Position numbers and translations under genes: made by a program
In this document: positions 8,944-17,688 of the stretch, one piece after another
How positions within the stretch are numbered: position 1 is the first letter of the stretch
Layout: each line of letters starts with the position of its first letter
Assembly (NCBI GenBank): GCA_005881575.1
Contig: VBCA01000017.1
Coordinates: forward strand, 1 to 64,000
Length of the DNA stretch: 64,000 nucleotides
DNA from: Betaproteobacteria bacterium
Lineage (GTDB): Bacteria; Pseudomonadota; Gammaproteobacteria; Burkholderiales; SG8-39
Reading direction: 5' to 3'
The notes under the pieces: model-generated
Databases searched by the model: none
Seen by the model: the letters and a program-made list of their open reading frames with translations, nothing else
What the model was told of the DNA's origin: nothing

Positions 8944-9949
8944 GAGTGCGTCCCTTGGGGGATCGATTTTCGCCCGGAACCGGGTCGGGCGAAAGCGCCT
9001 CGTAGTCGGCATCGACCATCATGTAGACGAGCTCCTCGAAGCCGATCGCGGGCCGCCAGCCCAGCTGCAGGCGAGCCTTTGCGGAGTTGCCGCGCAATTC
9101 GACGGCATCCGCTTCGCGCTCCTGGCGAGGGTCGACCACGACGTGCTTGCGGTAATCGAGGCCCAGACGGTCGAACGCGAGCTCGCACAGTTCTCTCACG
9201 GAATGCGTTTCGCCGCTCGCCAACACGAAGTCGCCGGGCTCGGGCTGCTCGAGCATGAGCCACATCGCATGCACAATGTCTCCGGCAAAGCTCCAGTCTC
9301 TTCGCCCGTCGAGGTTTCCCAGAACCAGAGACTTTTCCAGCCCCGCCTTGATTCGGGCTGCGCTCGAGGTGATTTTGCGCGTCACGTAGTCCAACCCCCG
9401 CCTGGGGCTTTCGTGGTTGAACGGGACGGCCGTGCAGGCGAATAGGCCGTAGCGTTCGCGGTAAGCTTCGACCATGTTCTGGGCCAGCACCTTCGCGGCG
9501 CCATAGGCATTGCGGGGTCGCAAAGGAGTCAGCTCGTCTTGGGGTGACTGCGCAGCCTTGGCGAACACCTCGCTGCTGGAGACCTGGCAGAAGCGCGTCC
9601 GTGCGGATTCGGTCCGTATCGCCTCCAGCATGTGAACGACGGCAAGCCCGTTGATTCGGGTCGTTGCCACGACATCGTCGAAAAGCTGGGCGCTCGATGC
9701 GCGCGCCGCAAGGTTGTAGAGATGATGCGGTTGGTATCGCTTGACCAGTGCGCGAATCGCCTCGCCGTCGGCAAGATCCAGTCCCAGCACCTCGATCTCC
9801 TTTGCCGCGCCAGGCCGGGTCCTTTGCGCGCCGCGATGGGAGGTGCCGATGATTCGATAGCCTTTGGTCGTCAGCAATTCCGCGAGATAGGAGCCGTCCT
9901 GGCCGAGCACGCCTGTGATCAGGGCCGTCTTCGTATCGCGCTCACTCAT
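8936..9949 (-). CDS. GDP-mannose 4,6-dehydratase-like SDR enzyme
   Basis: Extended SDR of the GMD/RMD group. It has ALITGVLGQDGSYLAELL (NAD-binding GxxGxxG), HLYNLAARAS, VSSSEVF, and NAYGAAK (catalytic Tyr-x3-Lys). FNHESPRRG and GNLDGRRDWSFAGD are the hallmark region of GDP-mannose dehydratases. The ATG at 9949 (MSERDTK) overlaps the upstream stop by 8 bases, giving 337 residues, shorter than typical GMD (about 350-370). LASGETHSVREL follows in the substrate domain. It probably converts GDP-mannose from ManC to GDP-4-keto-6-deoxymannose. A 4-reductase-type role cannot be excluded. The next gene encodes a C-methyltransferase. Confidence 0.85.
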   Translation of the reverse strand: MSERDTKTALITGVLGQDGSYLAELLTTKGYRIIGTSHRGAQRTRPGAAKEIEVLGLDLADGEAIRALVKRYQPHHLYNLAARASSAQLFDDVVATTRINGLAVVHMLEAIRTESARTRFCQVSSSEVFAKAAQSPQDELTPLRPRNAYGAAKVLAQNMVEAYRERYGLFACTAVPFNHESPRRGLDYVTRKITSSAARIKAGLEKSLVLGNLDGRRDWSFAGDIVHAMWLMLEQPEPGDFVLASGETHSVRELCELAFDRLGLDYRKHVVVDPRQEREADAVELRGNSAKARLQLGWRPAIGFEELVYMMVDADYEALSPDPVPGENRSPKGRTRA

Positions 9950-10961
9950 GCGGCCGCCCCCAGACATGGTAGCGGCTGTGGCGCAGATCGTAGAGCCCAC
10001 CCTTGCGCGAACGCGCAAACAAAAACCCATAGACGAGCGCCAGCAGATTCAATAACCGCCCGGGCGTAAGCGCCACCAATGCGGGGAGCCAGCTCGAACG
10101 CCCGGACTGCAGCGTGGGGCGGATCGAAGCCTGATACTCCTTCCACGAATACCAGCCCTTGGCGCGCAACAGCAGCAAAGTGCCCAGGCTGCGCCAAGGC
10201 TCGCGTGGAGTGACTTTCGCTCGCGCCGCCTCCGAAATGTGCGAAAACGACCATACGAGCGCCGGCCATGTGAACATCCATACCTTGAAGGAACGAGACG
10301 TCCAGCTTGCGACGCCGTATCGAAGCCTTACCAGGGGCTCGCCGACGGCGAGAACCGTACCGGTCAGGGGCGCCTGGAAGATCACTCCGAAGTGAATGAA
10401 CTCCGTTCCGTAGTAGGGACGTCTTTGTCTCGCCATCCATGCGGCTCGGCGCACGACCGCGCCGCCGATGTATGTCAGATGCTGAGCGCATTCCACGAAC
10501 AGCTTTTCAACGTCACGCGCTCCGTATCGCCGCTCCCCGCTGAACGGCAATCTGCGCTCGATCAGGATTTTACTGAAATCATCCGAGCAGACCTCGACGT
10601 CGACGATCAACACCTCCGGATTCGTCTCGAGCAAGCCGAGGACGCGTTTCACGGCACCGTCGACGAGAAGATCGTCATCGGACAGCGGCCAGCAGTATTC
10701 TCCGCGGGCGAGTTCGACCGCCTTGTCGAAATCGCCGTCGATTCCGGAGTTCGAGGACTGCGGACAATAGCGGATCTGAGGGAAGCGGAGCCGTTCGGCT
10801 TGGACGATTTCGGCCGTGTTGTCGGTAGACGCTCCGTCCACGACCACGACCTCGGTATCTCCAGTCAATTGGCTGCCGATTTGCTCGAGCGCCTCCCCGA
10901 TGAGCTTGGCTCGGTTTCTCGTCGCAATGCAAATCGACAGACGCTTGCCTTGGGGGCTCAT
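9942..10961 (-). CDS. Glycosyltransferase family 2 (abequosyltransferase-like)
   Basis: GT-A enzyme beginning LSICIATRNRAKLIGEALEQ, with VVVDGASTDNT and ARGEYCWPLSDDDLL (metal-binding acidic cluster). Arrangement and motifs are those of the group named abequosyltransferase-like; the real donor is unknown. It is clearly related to the product of the preceding gene (10958-12040), with matching VDGASTD and ARGEYCW blocks, so the two look like a tandem duplication. Its start overlaps the upstream stop by 4 bases and its end overlaps the dehydratase start by 8 bases. 339 residues. The C-terminal end YHVWGRPHE lies in the overlap. Confidence 0.84.
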   Translation of the reverse strand: MSPQGKRLSICIATRNRAKLIGEALEQIGSQLTGDTEVVVVDGASTDNTAEIVQAERLRFPQIRYCPQSSNSGIDGDFDKAVELARGEYCWPLSDDDLLVDGAVKRVLGLLETNPEVLIVDVEVCSDDFSKILIERRLPFSGERRYGARDVEKLFVECAQHLTYIGGAVVRRAAWMARQRRPYYGTEFIHFGVIFQAPLTGTVLAVGEPLVRLRYGVASWTSRSFKVWMFTWPALVWSFSHISEAARAKVTPREPWRSLGTLLLLRAKGWYSWKEYQASIRPTLQSGRSSWLPALVALTPGRLLNLLALVYGFLFARSRKGGLYDLRHSRYHVWGRPHE

Positions 10962-12040
10962 GCATGAGTCCCCTTACCGGGACTGCCCATGCGGCCGGGC
11001 CTCCCCGTTCCGGTGACCGACGGGTCGTCGCGCCTTCGCTGGCGCCACCATGAAAGGAGCCGCCGCGCAGGCGGCTCTAGAAAAGGCGGGAATCCCCAAT
11101 ACAACGCAAGCTTCCACCAGCCGGGCGGACCCGCGTTTCCGTGACATTGCACGAAGAGGCGGTCGAGTTGCGCGCGATTTTCGCGTTCCGGGTCGCTCCG
11201 GCAGGCGGCCTTCGCTCCGATGAAAACCGTGACGGGCAAATCGGCACGTACCAGACGGCGGATCTGCGCGGCTTCCCACTCATCGCGTGCGAACTCTCGC
11301 GCGATGCGCTCGTAGCCGTCCACCGCGAGAGCTAATCGACGCACAATCCCGCGGTCGCGAAAAGAATCATTTTCGCCGCGCCGATTCACCAAGGGCCGAG
11401 GATGGTAGATCACCTCAAGTCGATTGCGGGCGATTTCCAGCAGTCGTGCGACGTGGCCCCAGCCGCTCCGATCGAAGTCATACCGCGCCGGCATCGAGTT
11501 CCACGTCTGGCGGCGCACGACTAGCGTGCTCGCAAAACTGAAGAGGGCTTCGGTGTTGAGGGCTTGGGTTAGCCAGAGACGCCGGGCGTCGCGCTGGCCG
11601 AGGTCTGCCCGCAGCGGCCCGATTGTAGCCAACGCCGGGTGGACCCTGAGGATTTGCATGTCGAGAGTACAGTCCGTGTGGGTCAGCAGATGCACATCGA
11701 CACCGGATTCCAGCGCCGAGAGCACGTACGCGACGCCCCCGGATTGCAGCGTGTCGTCTCCGCTGAAAAGCCAGCAATACTCCCCACGCGCTGCATCGAT
11801 GCAGGAAGCCAGATCGGCGTCGATACCGCCTCGCACGTCGCGGCGCAGATAGCGCACCCGCGGATCCCGTGCGCAGATGTCCCCCATTAGCTCGGGAGTG
11901 CTGTCGGTCGAACCGCCGTCGAAGACGACGATCTCCAACGCGTCGTGCATCTGGGGGAGAATGGATTCGAGCGTGGCCGGCAGGAAAGCGCCAAAATTGT
12001 GGACGGGGATGCAGAACGACAGTACCGGTGCGGCCGTCAT
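10958..12040 (-). CDS. Glycosyltransferase family 2 (paralogue of the next gene)
   Basis: GT-A glycosyltransferase: LSFCIPVHNFGAFLPATLES, VVFDGGSTDST, then ARGEYCWLFSGDDTL. The acidic cluster is SGDD here and SDDD in its neighbour. 360 residues, with an arginine-rich C-terminal tail (RLLSWWRQRRRDD). It starts 4 bases inside the FkbM gene end and ends 4 bases inside the next GT2, so the three are probably translationally coupled. Role: adds one residue of the O-chain or exopolysaccharide repeat; donor unknown. Confidence 0.84.
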   Translation of the reverse strand: MTAAPVLSFCIPVHNFGAFLPATLESILPQMHDALEIVVFDGGSTDSTPELMGDICARDPRVRYLRRDVRGGIDADLASCIDAARGEYCWLFSGDDTLQSGGVAYVLSALESGVDVHLLTHTDCTLDMQILRVHPALATIGPLRADLGQRDARRLWLTQALNTEALFSFASTLVVRRQTWNSMPARYDFDRSGWGHVARLLEIARNRLEVIYHPRPLVNRRGENDSFRDRGIVRRLALAVDGYERIAREFARDEWEAAQIRRLVRADLPVTVFIGAKAACRSDPERENRAQLDRLFVQCHGNAGPPGWWKLALYWGFPPFLEPPARRLLSWWRQRRRDDPSVTGTGRPGRMGSPGKGTHA

Positions 12041-12795
12041 CCGGCCATCCTCCGGTAGGAGCTCTTCGCCGCGAGGTAAAGGCGATACAGTAACGCAAAC
12101 GTGCGCCCGAACGGGTCGTCAGGGAATTTCACCACGCCATCGAATAGGTTCGGCGGCAGCGCGAAATGCTTCAGCAGCGCGTCGCTTTCCCGGCGCACAT
12201 AGAATCGATTGAGACCGTCGTACCAGGCGTGAAGATAGCCGGAGTCGAGAAGGAGAGGCTCGAAGGTTCTCCACACAGGTTCGCGCGTAGCGGTAACCGA
12301 CTCCACGACCACGATCCAGGGTCGGAAACGATGCCAGTTCCCGCTTCTCAGCACCACCGCCTCGTGACCCTCGACGTCGACTTTCATGAAATGGATCTCG
12401 CGATCGGCGACGTGCTGCTCGCACAGTGCAGCCAGCGTAGTGGCCTGGGTCTCGAAGGTTCGCGTTGCGAACCCGTGACGGCGTGCCTCGACCAGCACTG
12501 TGTCGTCGCAGCCCGAGATGCCCGAGCGAGGTGTTTCGTGGAAGCGAACCGGCCCGAGGTGGCTGGAAACGGCGAGATTGAGGTTCAGGTCGCGCGGCCT
12601 GCGCCGCTTCAGCAACGAGAAATACGTGCGGCCCGGTTCGACATTGATTCCGTTCCAGCCCAGCTCGTAAAAGTGACGAGTAACGGAATGGCGATCCGGG
12701 TGCCACGCGCCGATGTCGATATAGAAGCCGCGCTCGACCGATTCCAGCGCCCGGGCAAGCATCACGTCTTCGAAGTTCTGCGCGTAACTAATCAT
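12037..12795 (-). CDS. FkbM family SAM-dependent methyltransferase
   Basis: Class I methyltransferase of the FkbM type, a family that often O-methylates sugars in polysaccharide clusters. It begins MISYAQNFEDVMLARAL, the usual opening of glycan-cluster members. Next come GFYIDIGAWHPDRHSVT (SAM loop), NVEPGRTYF and HFMKVDVEGHEAVVLRSG. The frame extends to 12849, but the ATG at 12795 has GGAG nine bases upstream and matches family starts (252 residues). It lies 22 bases after the flippase stop and overlaps the next GT2 by 4 bases. The target hydroxyl is unknown. Confidence 0.88.
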   Translation of the reverse strand: MISYAQNFEDVMLARALESVERGFYIDIGAWHPDRHSVTRHFYELGWNGINVEPGRTYFSLLKRRRPRDLNLNLAVSSHLGPVRFHETPRSGISGCDDTVLVEARRHGFATRTFETQATTLAALCEQHVADREIHFMKVDVEGHEAVVLRSGNWHRFRPWIVVVESVTATREPVWRTFEPLLLDSGYLHAWYDGLNRFYVRRESDALLKHFALPPNLFDGVVKFPDDPFGRTFALLYRLYLAAKSSYRRMAG

Positions 12796-12817
12796 AGTTG
12801 CTCGCTCCAGACGGGTC

Positions 12818-14323
12818 TCAGAGCGAAGACCTCCACGACCATACGCCAAGCCTTCCTCGCACTCCCGGCGTCAGAGTCAGCGAAATCGCCAAGGCAAGCA
12901 CCAGTAGAACCAGAAGTTCCATCGCCATCCCGAAACCTTCCCGGGACAACGGCATCCACGCCCGGGCTCCGGCGATCAAACAGACAGAAGGCGCCTGACC
13001 CACGAACATATCGCGGTAGAAAAGAACCCAATTGCGCGATCCGAGGCAGAGGCTCCAGGTCAAGGGGAGGCCCGCGATCAGATACAGCCCGTTGAGCGCG
13101 GGCCATACGGACGCTCCCCCCACGATGCCGAAGTGATACGTGAGGAAAACAATGCTCGGCACCATGACGACGCAAAGCACCAGGTTGATGGTGAAGCCGA
13201 TTCTAGTATTGCCACGTGCGAGCTGCAGCGCGTACGGAACAAACATGAGGCCGTTCAGCGCCGTTCCGGTCGCAAGCAGCGCCAACAAGGGCGCGGTGGG
13301 CGCAGCGACCTCCGGGTTACGTGTCCACAGAACCAATACTTCGTATGAGAAAAGGACCAAAAAGACTACGGTAGGAACCAAGATCGCGCCCATCAAGTTG
13401 CTGGCGGACAGAAAGGACGTCCGCAAGCGGGCCTCGTCCCCGGAAGCGACAAGCTCGCACAGCCGCGGATAAACGGCGTTGAATATCGGCAGAATCACGA
13501 CGGACAGGCCGCTGGCAAGCACCTGCGCCATCGCATACAGACCGTACTCCTCTAGGGGGACCAGTTTTGTCAATATCAGCTTGTCCATCTGCGTCAGGAT
13601 GGTCGCGGTAATCGATATGCCCAGCATTCCCGCCGAAAATCGCCATCCGGCGCGTATCACCGCCGTGTCGAACCGCGATCGTTCCCGGAGCGCGGGATCC
13701 GCCCTCCACGCTATCCATCGAATCGTCAACAGCTGAACGAGCGTACCTGCGGCCAGAGAGGCGAAGAAGACGACGATCGTAGGCTTTGCGACCCAAAGTG
13801 CAAGAACAGCGCAGGCGTTGACTATCGTGTACATGCCCGCATTGGCGATACTCAGCCTTACCTGCTGCTGCAGCCCCTGGAGCGTCGCTACGTAAGGGGC
13901 TTGCGCCCAGCGCAGCAAGAACAGCAGCCCCATGAGTCGAACCGCCGTTTCGATTTCACCCTGTGGGACGACGGATGACCTGAGCCAGTGCTCTCCCACA
14001 AAAGGCGCCGCGCTCACTATGGCGACGGCCACAACCAGGCCGATCCCCGCGAACAGGATCTCGAACGTTCGCAGCACGGTCGCGCCGCGCCATGGGGCGT
14101 CGACGGAAGGCAGGTGCCTTGCCATGACCCGCGTCAGGAGAGGGGTGAGCCCCAGGTCGAGGATGGCGAGCACGGCCACGAGGGTTGTGTAGAACCCGAC
14201 GAGGGCAAAAGCGCTCGTCCCGAGCTTCCAGACCAGCAGCGGGGTGACGACAAGCTGGACTGCGGCGATGCAGCCGGTGCTCACCAGATTGGCAACGACG
14301 TTCCGGCGAAATCTCGAAACCAT
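12818..14323 (-). CDS. wzx: Polysaccharide flippase, Wzx-like (MOP superfamily)
   Basis: Integral membrane protein with about 12 to 14 hydrophobic helices that would move lipid-linked repeat units across the inner membrane. It starts MVSRFRRNVVANLVSTG, and the first helix contains CIAAVQLVVTPLLVWKL. Later helices include GAILVPTVVFLVLFSYEVLVLW, and charged loops alternate between them. The open frame extends to 14503 but would overlap rmlD; the ATG at 14323 lies 14 bases after the rmlD stop and gives 501 residues, normal for Wzx. There is no Wzy polymerase or Wzz chain-length regulator in the window. Family assignment is good; substrate is unknown. Confidence 0.85.
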   Translation of the reverse strand: MVSRFRRNVVANLVSTGCIAAVQLVVTPLLVWKLGTSAFALVGFYTTLVAVLAILDLGLTPLLTRVMARHLPSVDAPWRGATVLRTFEILFAGIGLVVAVAIVSAAPFVGEHWLRSSVVPQGEIETAVRLMGLLFLLRWAQAPYVATLQGLQQQVRLSIANAGMYTIVNACAVLALWVAKPTIVVFFASLAAGTLVQLLTIRWIAWRADPALRERSRFDTAVIRAGWRFSAGMLGISITATILTQMDKLILTKLVPLEEYGLYAMAQVLASGLSVVILPIFNAVYPRLCELVASGDEARLRTSFLSASNLMGAILVPTVVFLVLFSYEVLVLWTRNPEVAAPTAPLLALLATGTALNGLMFVPYALQLARGNTRIGFTINLVLCVVMVPSIVFLTYHFGIVGGASVWPALNGLYLIAGLPLTWSLCLGSRNWVLFYRDMFVGQAPSVCLIAGARAWMPLSREGFGMAMELLVLLVLALAISLTLTPGVRGRLGVWSWRSSL

Positions 14324-14337
14324 AAGCCGCAGATTCT

Positions 14338-15201
14338 CTAAGGCGCGCCCGAGATTTTTCTGAGACCGACTTCCCACGTCGGCAGGGTAACGCCGAGGCG
14401 CCGAAACAGCTTCTCGTTGGACAGACGCGAGTTCTTGGGCCTTCGTGCGGGCGTTGGATACTCGCTCGATGCAATCGGCACGACTCGGACCCGAAATTCG
14501 CACCTTTCCAGGCGTACCAATTCCGTCGCAAATCCGTACCAGGACGTGGATCCGGAGGACGTGGCGTGATAAGTCCCCCGCGCGTCGCCCAGCCCGGCGG
14601 CGCCGTGGCGACGGAGAAGTTCGGCGGTCGCCTGCGCGAGGTCGCCGGCCGTGGTCGGTGCCCCGATCTGATCGGATACGATGCGCAGTTCATCTTTCTC
14701 CCGGAGCAGACGCCGTACGGTGAGGAGGAAGTTCTTGCCCCGCGTCGAGTACACCCAGCTCGTGCGCAGTATCAAATGAGCGCCGCCGATGTCGTGAATC
14801 GCCTGCTCTCCGGCGAGCTTGCTGCGGCCGTAGGCGTTGATGGGATTGGGGTGGTCCTCCTCGATATACGGGGCATCCTTCGTTCCGTCGAAGACGTAAT
14901 CGGTCGAATAGTGGACGAACAGGGCTCCGACCCGTTTCGCCTCTTCGGCCAGGACGGCGACTGCGGCGGCATTGACGGCGTAGGCGGCGTCCGGCTCGCT
15001 TTCCGCGCGGTCGACGGCCGTATAAGCCGCGGCATTGATGAGCACTTCGGGCCGCACCGAGCGAACGACCGAGACGATCTGGTCTGGAACTGCGAGGTCG
15101 AGATCTTCGCGGTCAAGGGCGATGACTTCGCCGAGCGGTGCGAGCGCATGCGCGAGCTCCCAGCCGACCTGCCCGCTCCTTCCGGTCAGCAGAATCTTCA
15201 C
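14338..15201 (-). CDS. rmlD: dTDP-4-dehydrorhamnose reductase
   Basis: Last step of dTDP-L-rhamnose synthesis: NAD(P)H reduction of dTDP-4-keto-rhamnose. Starts [20 protein letters not shown] with the Rossmann loop. It continues NAAAYTAVDRAES (family signature), STDYVFDG, NAYGRSKLAGE (Tyr-x3-Lys) and LRTSWVYS. GTG at 15201 overlaps the rmlC stop by 4 bases (GTGA), giving 287 residues; the longer frame to 15282 is inside rmlC. The C-terminal region RPKNSRLSNEKL is typical. Confidence 0.95.
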   Translation of the reverse strand: MKILLTGRSGQVGWELAHALAPLGEVIALDREDLDLAVPDQIVSVVRSVRPEVLINAAAYTAVDRAESEPDAAYAVNAAAVAVLAEEAKRVGALFVHYSTDYVFDGTKDAPYIEEDHPNPINAYGRSKLAGEQAIHDIGGAHLILRTSWVYSTRGKNFLLTVRRLLREKDELRIVSDQIGAPTTAGDLAQATAELLRRHGAAGLGDARGTYHATSSGSTSWYGFATELVRLERCEFRVRVVPIASSEYPTPARRPKNSRLSNEKLFRRLGVTLPTWEVGLRKISGAP

Positions 15202-15743
15202 TGAAACACTTCGGCATCCCGCAGCCGCGTCCCCGCGGCGTCTTTGGCCGATAGTGCGGGAGCGCCGCCGGGGATGGGCCAATCGACGTGGAGTTCCGGA
15301 TCGTTCCAGAGGATGCAGCGCTCGTCCTCGGGCGCGTAGAACTCCGTGGCCTTATACAGGACCTCGGCAAAGTCGCTCAGCACGCAAAAGCCGTGCGCGA
15401 AACCGACCGGGATCCACAGCATCTTGTGCGATTCCGCATTCAGGTGAACGCCCTCCCAGCGGCCAAAAGTGGGTGAGCTGCGGCGGATGTCCGCCGCCAC
15501 ATCGAAGATCTCGCCGGCGACGACCCGGATGAGTTTGCCTTGCGGCCGGCGGATCTGATAATGCAGCCCCCGCAGCACGCCTCGTCCCGAGCGCGAGTGA
15601 TTGTCCTGGACGAAACGGGCACGGATTCCTATACGCTCGAACTCCCGTTCGTTCCAGCTCTCGAAGAAGAATCCGCGCGAATCGCCGAATACGCGGGGCT
15701 CGATGAGCAACACTCCAGGAAGGCCGGTCAGCGTAACCTTCAT
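15198..15743 (-). CDS. rmlC: dTDP-4-dehydrorhamnose 3,5-epimerase
   Basis: Cupin-fold epimerase converting dTDP-4-keto-6-deoxyglucose to the L-rhamno form. Motifs are [37 protein letters not shown] (catalytic His region), [22 protein letters not shown] and [16 protein letters not shown]. 181 residues, normal. It overlaps rmlA and rmlD by 4 bases on each side, so the four rml genes form one coupled block. Confidence 0.96.
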   Translation of the reverse strand: MKVTLTGLPGVLLIEPRVFGDSRGFFFESWNEREFERIGIRARFVQDNHSRSGRGVLRGLHYQIRRPQGKLIRVVAGEIFDVAADIRRSSPTFGRWEGVHLNAESHKMLWIPVGFAHGFCVLSDFAEVLYKATEFYAPEDERCILWNDPELHVDWPIPGGAPALSAKDAAGTRLRDAEVFQ

Positions 15744-16621
15744 TTGTCGTGCGGGCCGCCTCGCAGCAGCGACAGCAGGTAGGTCCCGTAACCGCTATTC
15801 CTGAGTGGCGCCGCCAGCGCCTCGAGCTTCGCGTCGTCGATCCACTTCTTGTTCCAGGCGATCTCTTCGGGGCAGCCGATCTTCAGACCCTGCCTCCGCT
15901 CGAGCGTCTCGATGAAGTGGCTCGCCTCGAGCAGCGATTCGTAGGTGCCGGTGTCGAGCCACGCGTGCCCCCGTCCCAGCGTTTCCACGTGAAGCATGCC
16001 CTCTACGAGGTAATGGCGATTGACGTCGCTGATCTCCAGTTCCCCACGCGCCGAAGGCTTGAGCGATTTCGCGATGCGCACGACCTGGTTGTCGTAGAAA
16101 TAGAGCCCCGTCACTGCGTAGTGCGACTTGGGCTTCGCCGGCTTTTCCTCGATGCTGATGGCGCGGCCTCTCACATCGAGCTCGACCACGCCGTAGCGCT
16201 GCGGGTCCTGCACCCGGTAGGCGAACACCGTCGCACCCGAGGATTTCTTCGCTGCTTGCCCGAATGTGGGTTGCAAGTCGTGGCCGTAGAAGATATTGTC
16301 CCCGAGCACCAACGCGCAGGGCTCGGTGCCGATGAACTTCTCGCCGACGAGGAACGCCTGGGCGATGCCCTTCGGCTCCGGCTGTATCTTGTAGCTGAAG
16401 CTCACGCCCCAGGAGGCGCCGCTGCCGAGAAGCCTTTCGAAGCGCGGCGTGTCATCCGGAGTGGAAATGACGAGGATGTCGCGGATATCGGCGAGCATCA
16501 GCGTGCTCAAGGGGTAATAGATCATCGGCTTGTCGTAGACGGGCAGGAGCTGTTTGGAAACGACCTGCGTCACTGGGAAGAGGCGCGTGCCGCTGCCTCC
16601 GGCGAGGATGATGCCCTTCAC
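15740..16621 (-). CDS. rmlA: Glucose-1-phosphate thymidylyltransferase
   Basis: First enzyme of the dTDP-rhamnose pathway: dTTP + glucose-1-phosphate to dTDP-glucose. It starts [17 protein letters not shown] after a GTG at 16621 that overlaps the rmlB stop (GTGA). Then follow [48 protein letters not shown] and [16 protein letters not shown]. 293 residues, standard. The frame upstream of 16621 is open only because it runs inside rmlB. Confidence 0.96.
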   Translation of the reverse strand: MKGIILAGGSGTRLFPVTQVVSKQLLPVYDKPMIYYPLSTLMLADIRDILVISTPDDTPRFERLLGSGASWGVSFSYKIQPEPKGIAQAFLVGEKFIGTEPCALVLGDNIFYGHDLQPTFGQAAKKSSGATVFAYRVQDPQRYGVVELDVRGRAISIEEKPAKPKSHYAVTGLYFYDNQVVRIAKSLKPSARGELEISDVNRHYLVEGMLHVETLGRGHAWLDTGTYESLLEASHFIETLERRQGLKIGCPEEIAWNKKWIDDAKLEALAAPLRNSGYGTYLLSLLRGGPHDK

Positions 16622-17688
16622 GCTTCGCCTCGTTTGGCATAGTTCTTCTCGATCCATTGGCGGTAGGCGCCGCTCGTCACGTGCGCGACCCAATCCGGGT
16701 TGTCCAGATACCAGGCGACGGTCTTGCGCAAACCGGAATCGAAGCTCTCCGAGGGTGTCCACTCGAGCTGAATGGCGATCTTCGTCGCGTCCATCGCGTA
16801 ACGGCGATCGTGTCCCGGACGGTCCTTCACGAAGGAGATCAGCATGGAATGCGGGCTCTTGCGATTGGGCCTCGCTTCGTCGAGCAGCGCGCAGATTGCG
16901 TTCACCACCTCGAGATTGGTCTTCTGGTTGTAGCCGCCGACGTTGTAACTCTCGCCGACGCGGCCGCGCTCCAGGACCCGTCGGATCGCCGTGCAATGAT
17001 CCTGCACGTACAACCAGTCGCGCACGTTGCCGCCCTCGCCGTAGACCGGCAGGGGTTTGTGGGTGATGGCGTTCAGGATCATCAGGGGAATGAGCTTTTC
17101 GGGGAACTGGTAAGGGCCGTAGTTGTTCGAGCAGTTGACGGTCAGCGTCGGCAGCCCATAGGTGTGATGGTACGCCCGCACCAAGTGGTCCGCGGCTGCC
17201 TTCGAAGCTGCGTAGGGGCTGTTCGGCGCGAAGGGAGTCGATTCCTTGAACGGCGGATCGTGGGGCGCTAGCGAGCCGAATACCTCGTCGGTCGAGACGT
17301 GCAGAAATCGGAAATCCTCGCGTCGAGAGGGCGCTTGCTTTTCCAGCCAGCTGCGCACTTCCTCGAGCAAGGTGAAGGTGCCGAGGATATTGGTCTGGAC
17401 GAAATCACCGGGCCCGTGAATGGAGCGATCGACGTGGCTCTCCGCCGCGAAGTGAACGATGGCGCGCGGGGCGTGCCGTTCGAGGAGGCTCCGCACCAGT
17501 TCCCGGTCGCAGATATCCCCGTGGACAAACACGTGCTCCGGGTTGTCCTTGAGCGCGTGCAGATTCGCAGGATTGCCCGCGTAGGTGAGCTTGTCCAGGT
17601 TGATCACGGGGCCTGCGCCTTGCGCGAACCAATCCAGGACAAAATTCGAGCCTATGAATCCGGCACCCCCTGTGACCAAAATGGTCAT
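16618..17688 (-). CDS. rmlB: dTDP-glucose 4,6-dehydratase
   Basis: Second enzyme of the dTDP-rhamnose pathway. It starts [20 protein letters not shown] with NAD loop, then [24 protein letters not shown], the [10 protein letters not shown] catalytic segment, [20 protein letters not shown] (Tyr-x3-Lys), and [21 protein letters not shown] at 17688 overlaps the preceding GT2 stop by 4 bases, giving 356 residues. The longer open frame (to 18186) is a shadow of that GT2. Confident family-level and role call. Confidence 0.97.
   Translation of the reverse strand: MTILVTGGAGFIGSNFVLDWFAQGAGPVINLDKLTYAGNPANLHALKDNPEHVFVHGDICDRELVRSLLERHAPRAIVHFAAESHVDRSIHGPGDFVQTNILGTFTLLEEVRSWLEKQAPSRREDFRFLHVSTDEVFGSLAPHDPPFKESTPFAPNSPYAASKAAADHLVRAYHHTYGLPTLTVNCSNNYGPYQFPEKLIPLMILNAITHKPLPVYGEGGNVRDWLYVQDHCTAIRRVLERGRVGESYNVGGYNQKTNLEVVNAICALLDEARPNRKSPHSMLISFVKDRPGHDRRYAMDATKIAIQLEWTPSESFDSGLRKTVAWYLDNPDWVAHVTSGAYRQWIEKNYAKRGEA

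Noticed and set aside
8098-9258. 386-residue plus-strand frame
   Set aside because: Antisense to the C-methyltransferase and dehydratase genes, with no recognisable domain.
14324-14503. 60-codon extension of the flippase
   Set aside because: Overlaps rmlD and lacks hydrophobic character; ATG at 14323 is better placed.
16622-16996. N-terminal extension of rmlA
   Set aside because: It lies in rmlB; RmlA proteins begin directly at KGIILAGG.
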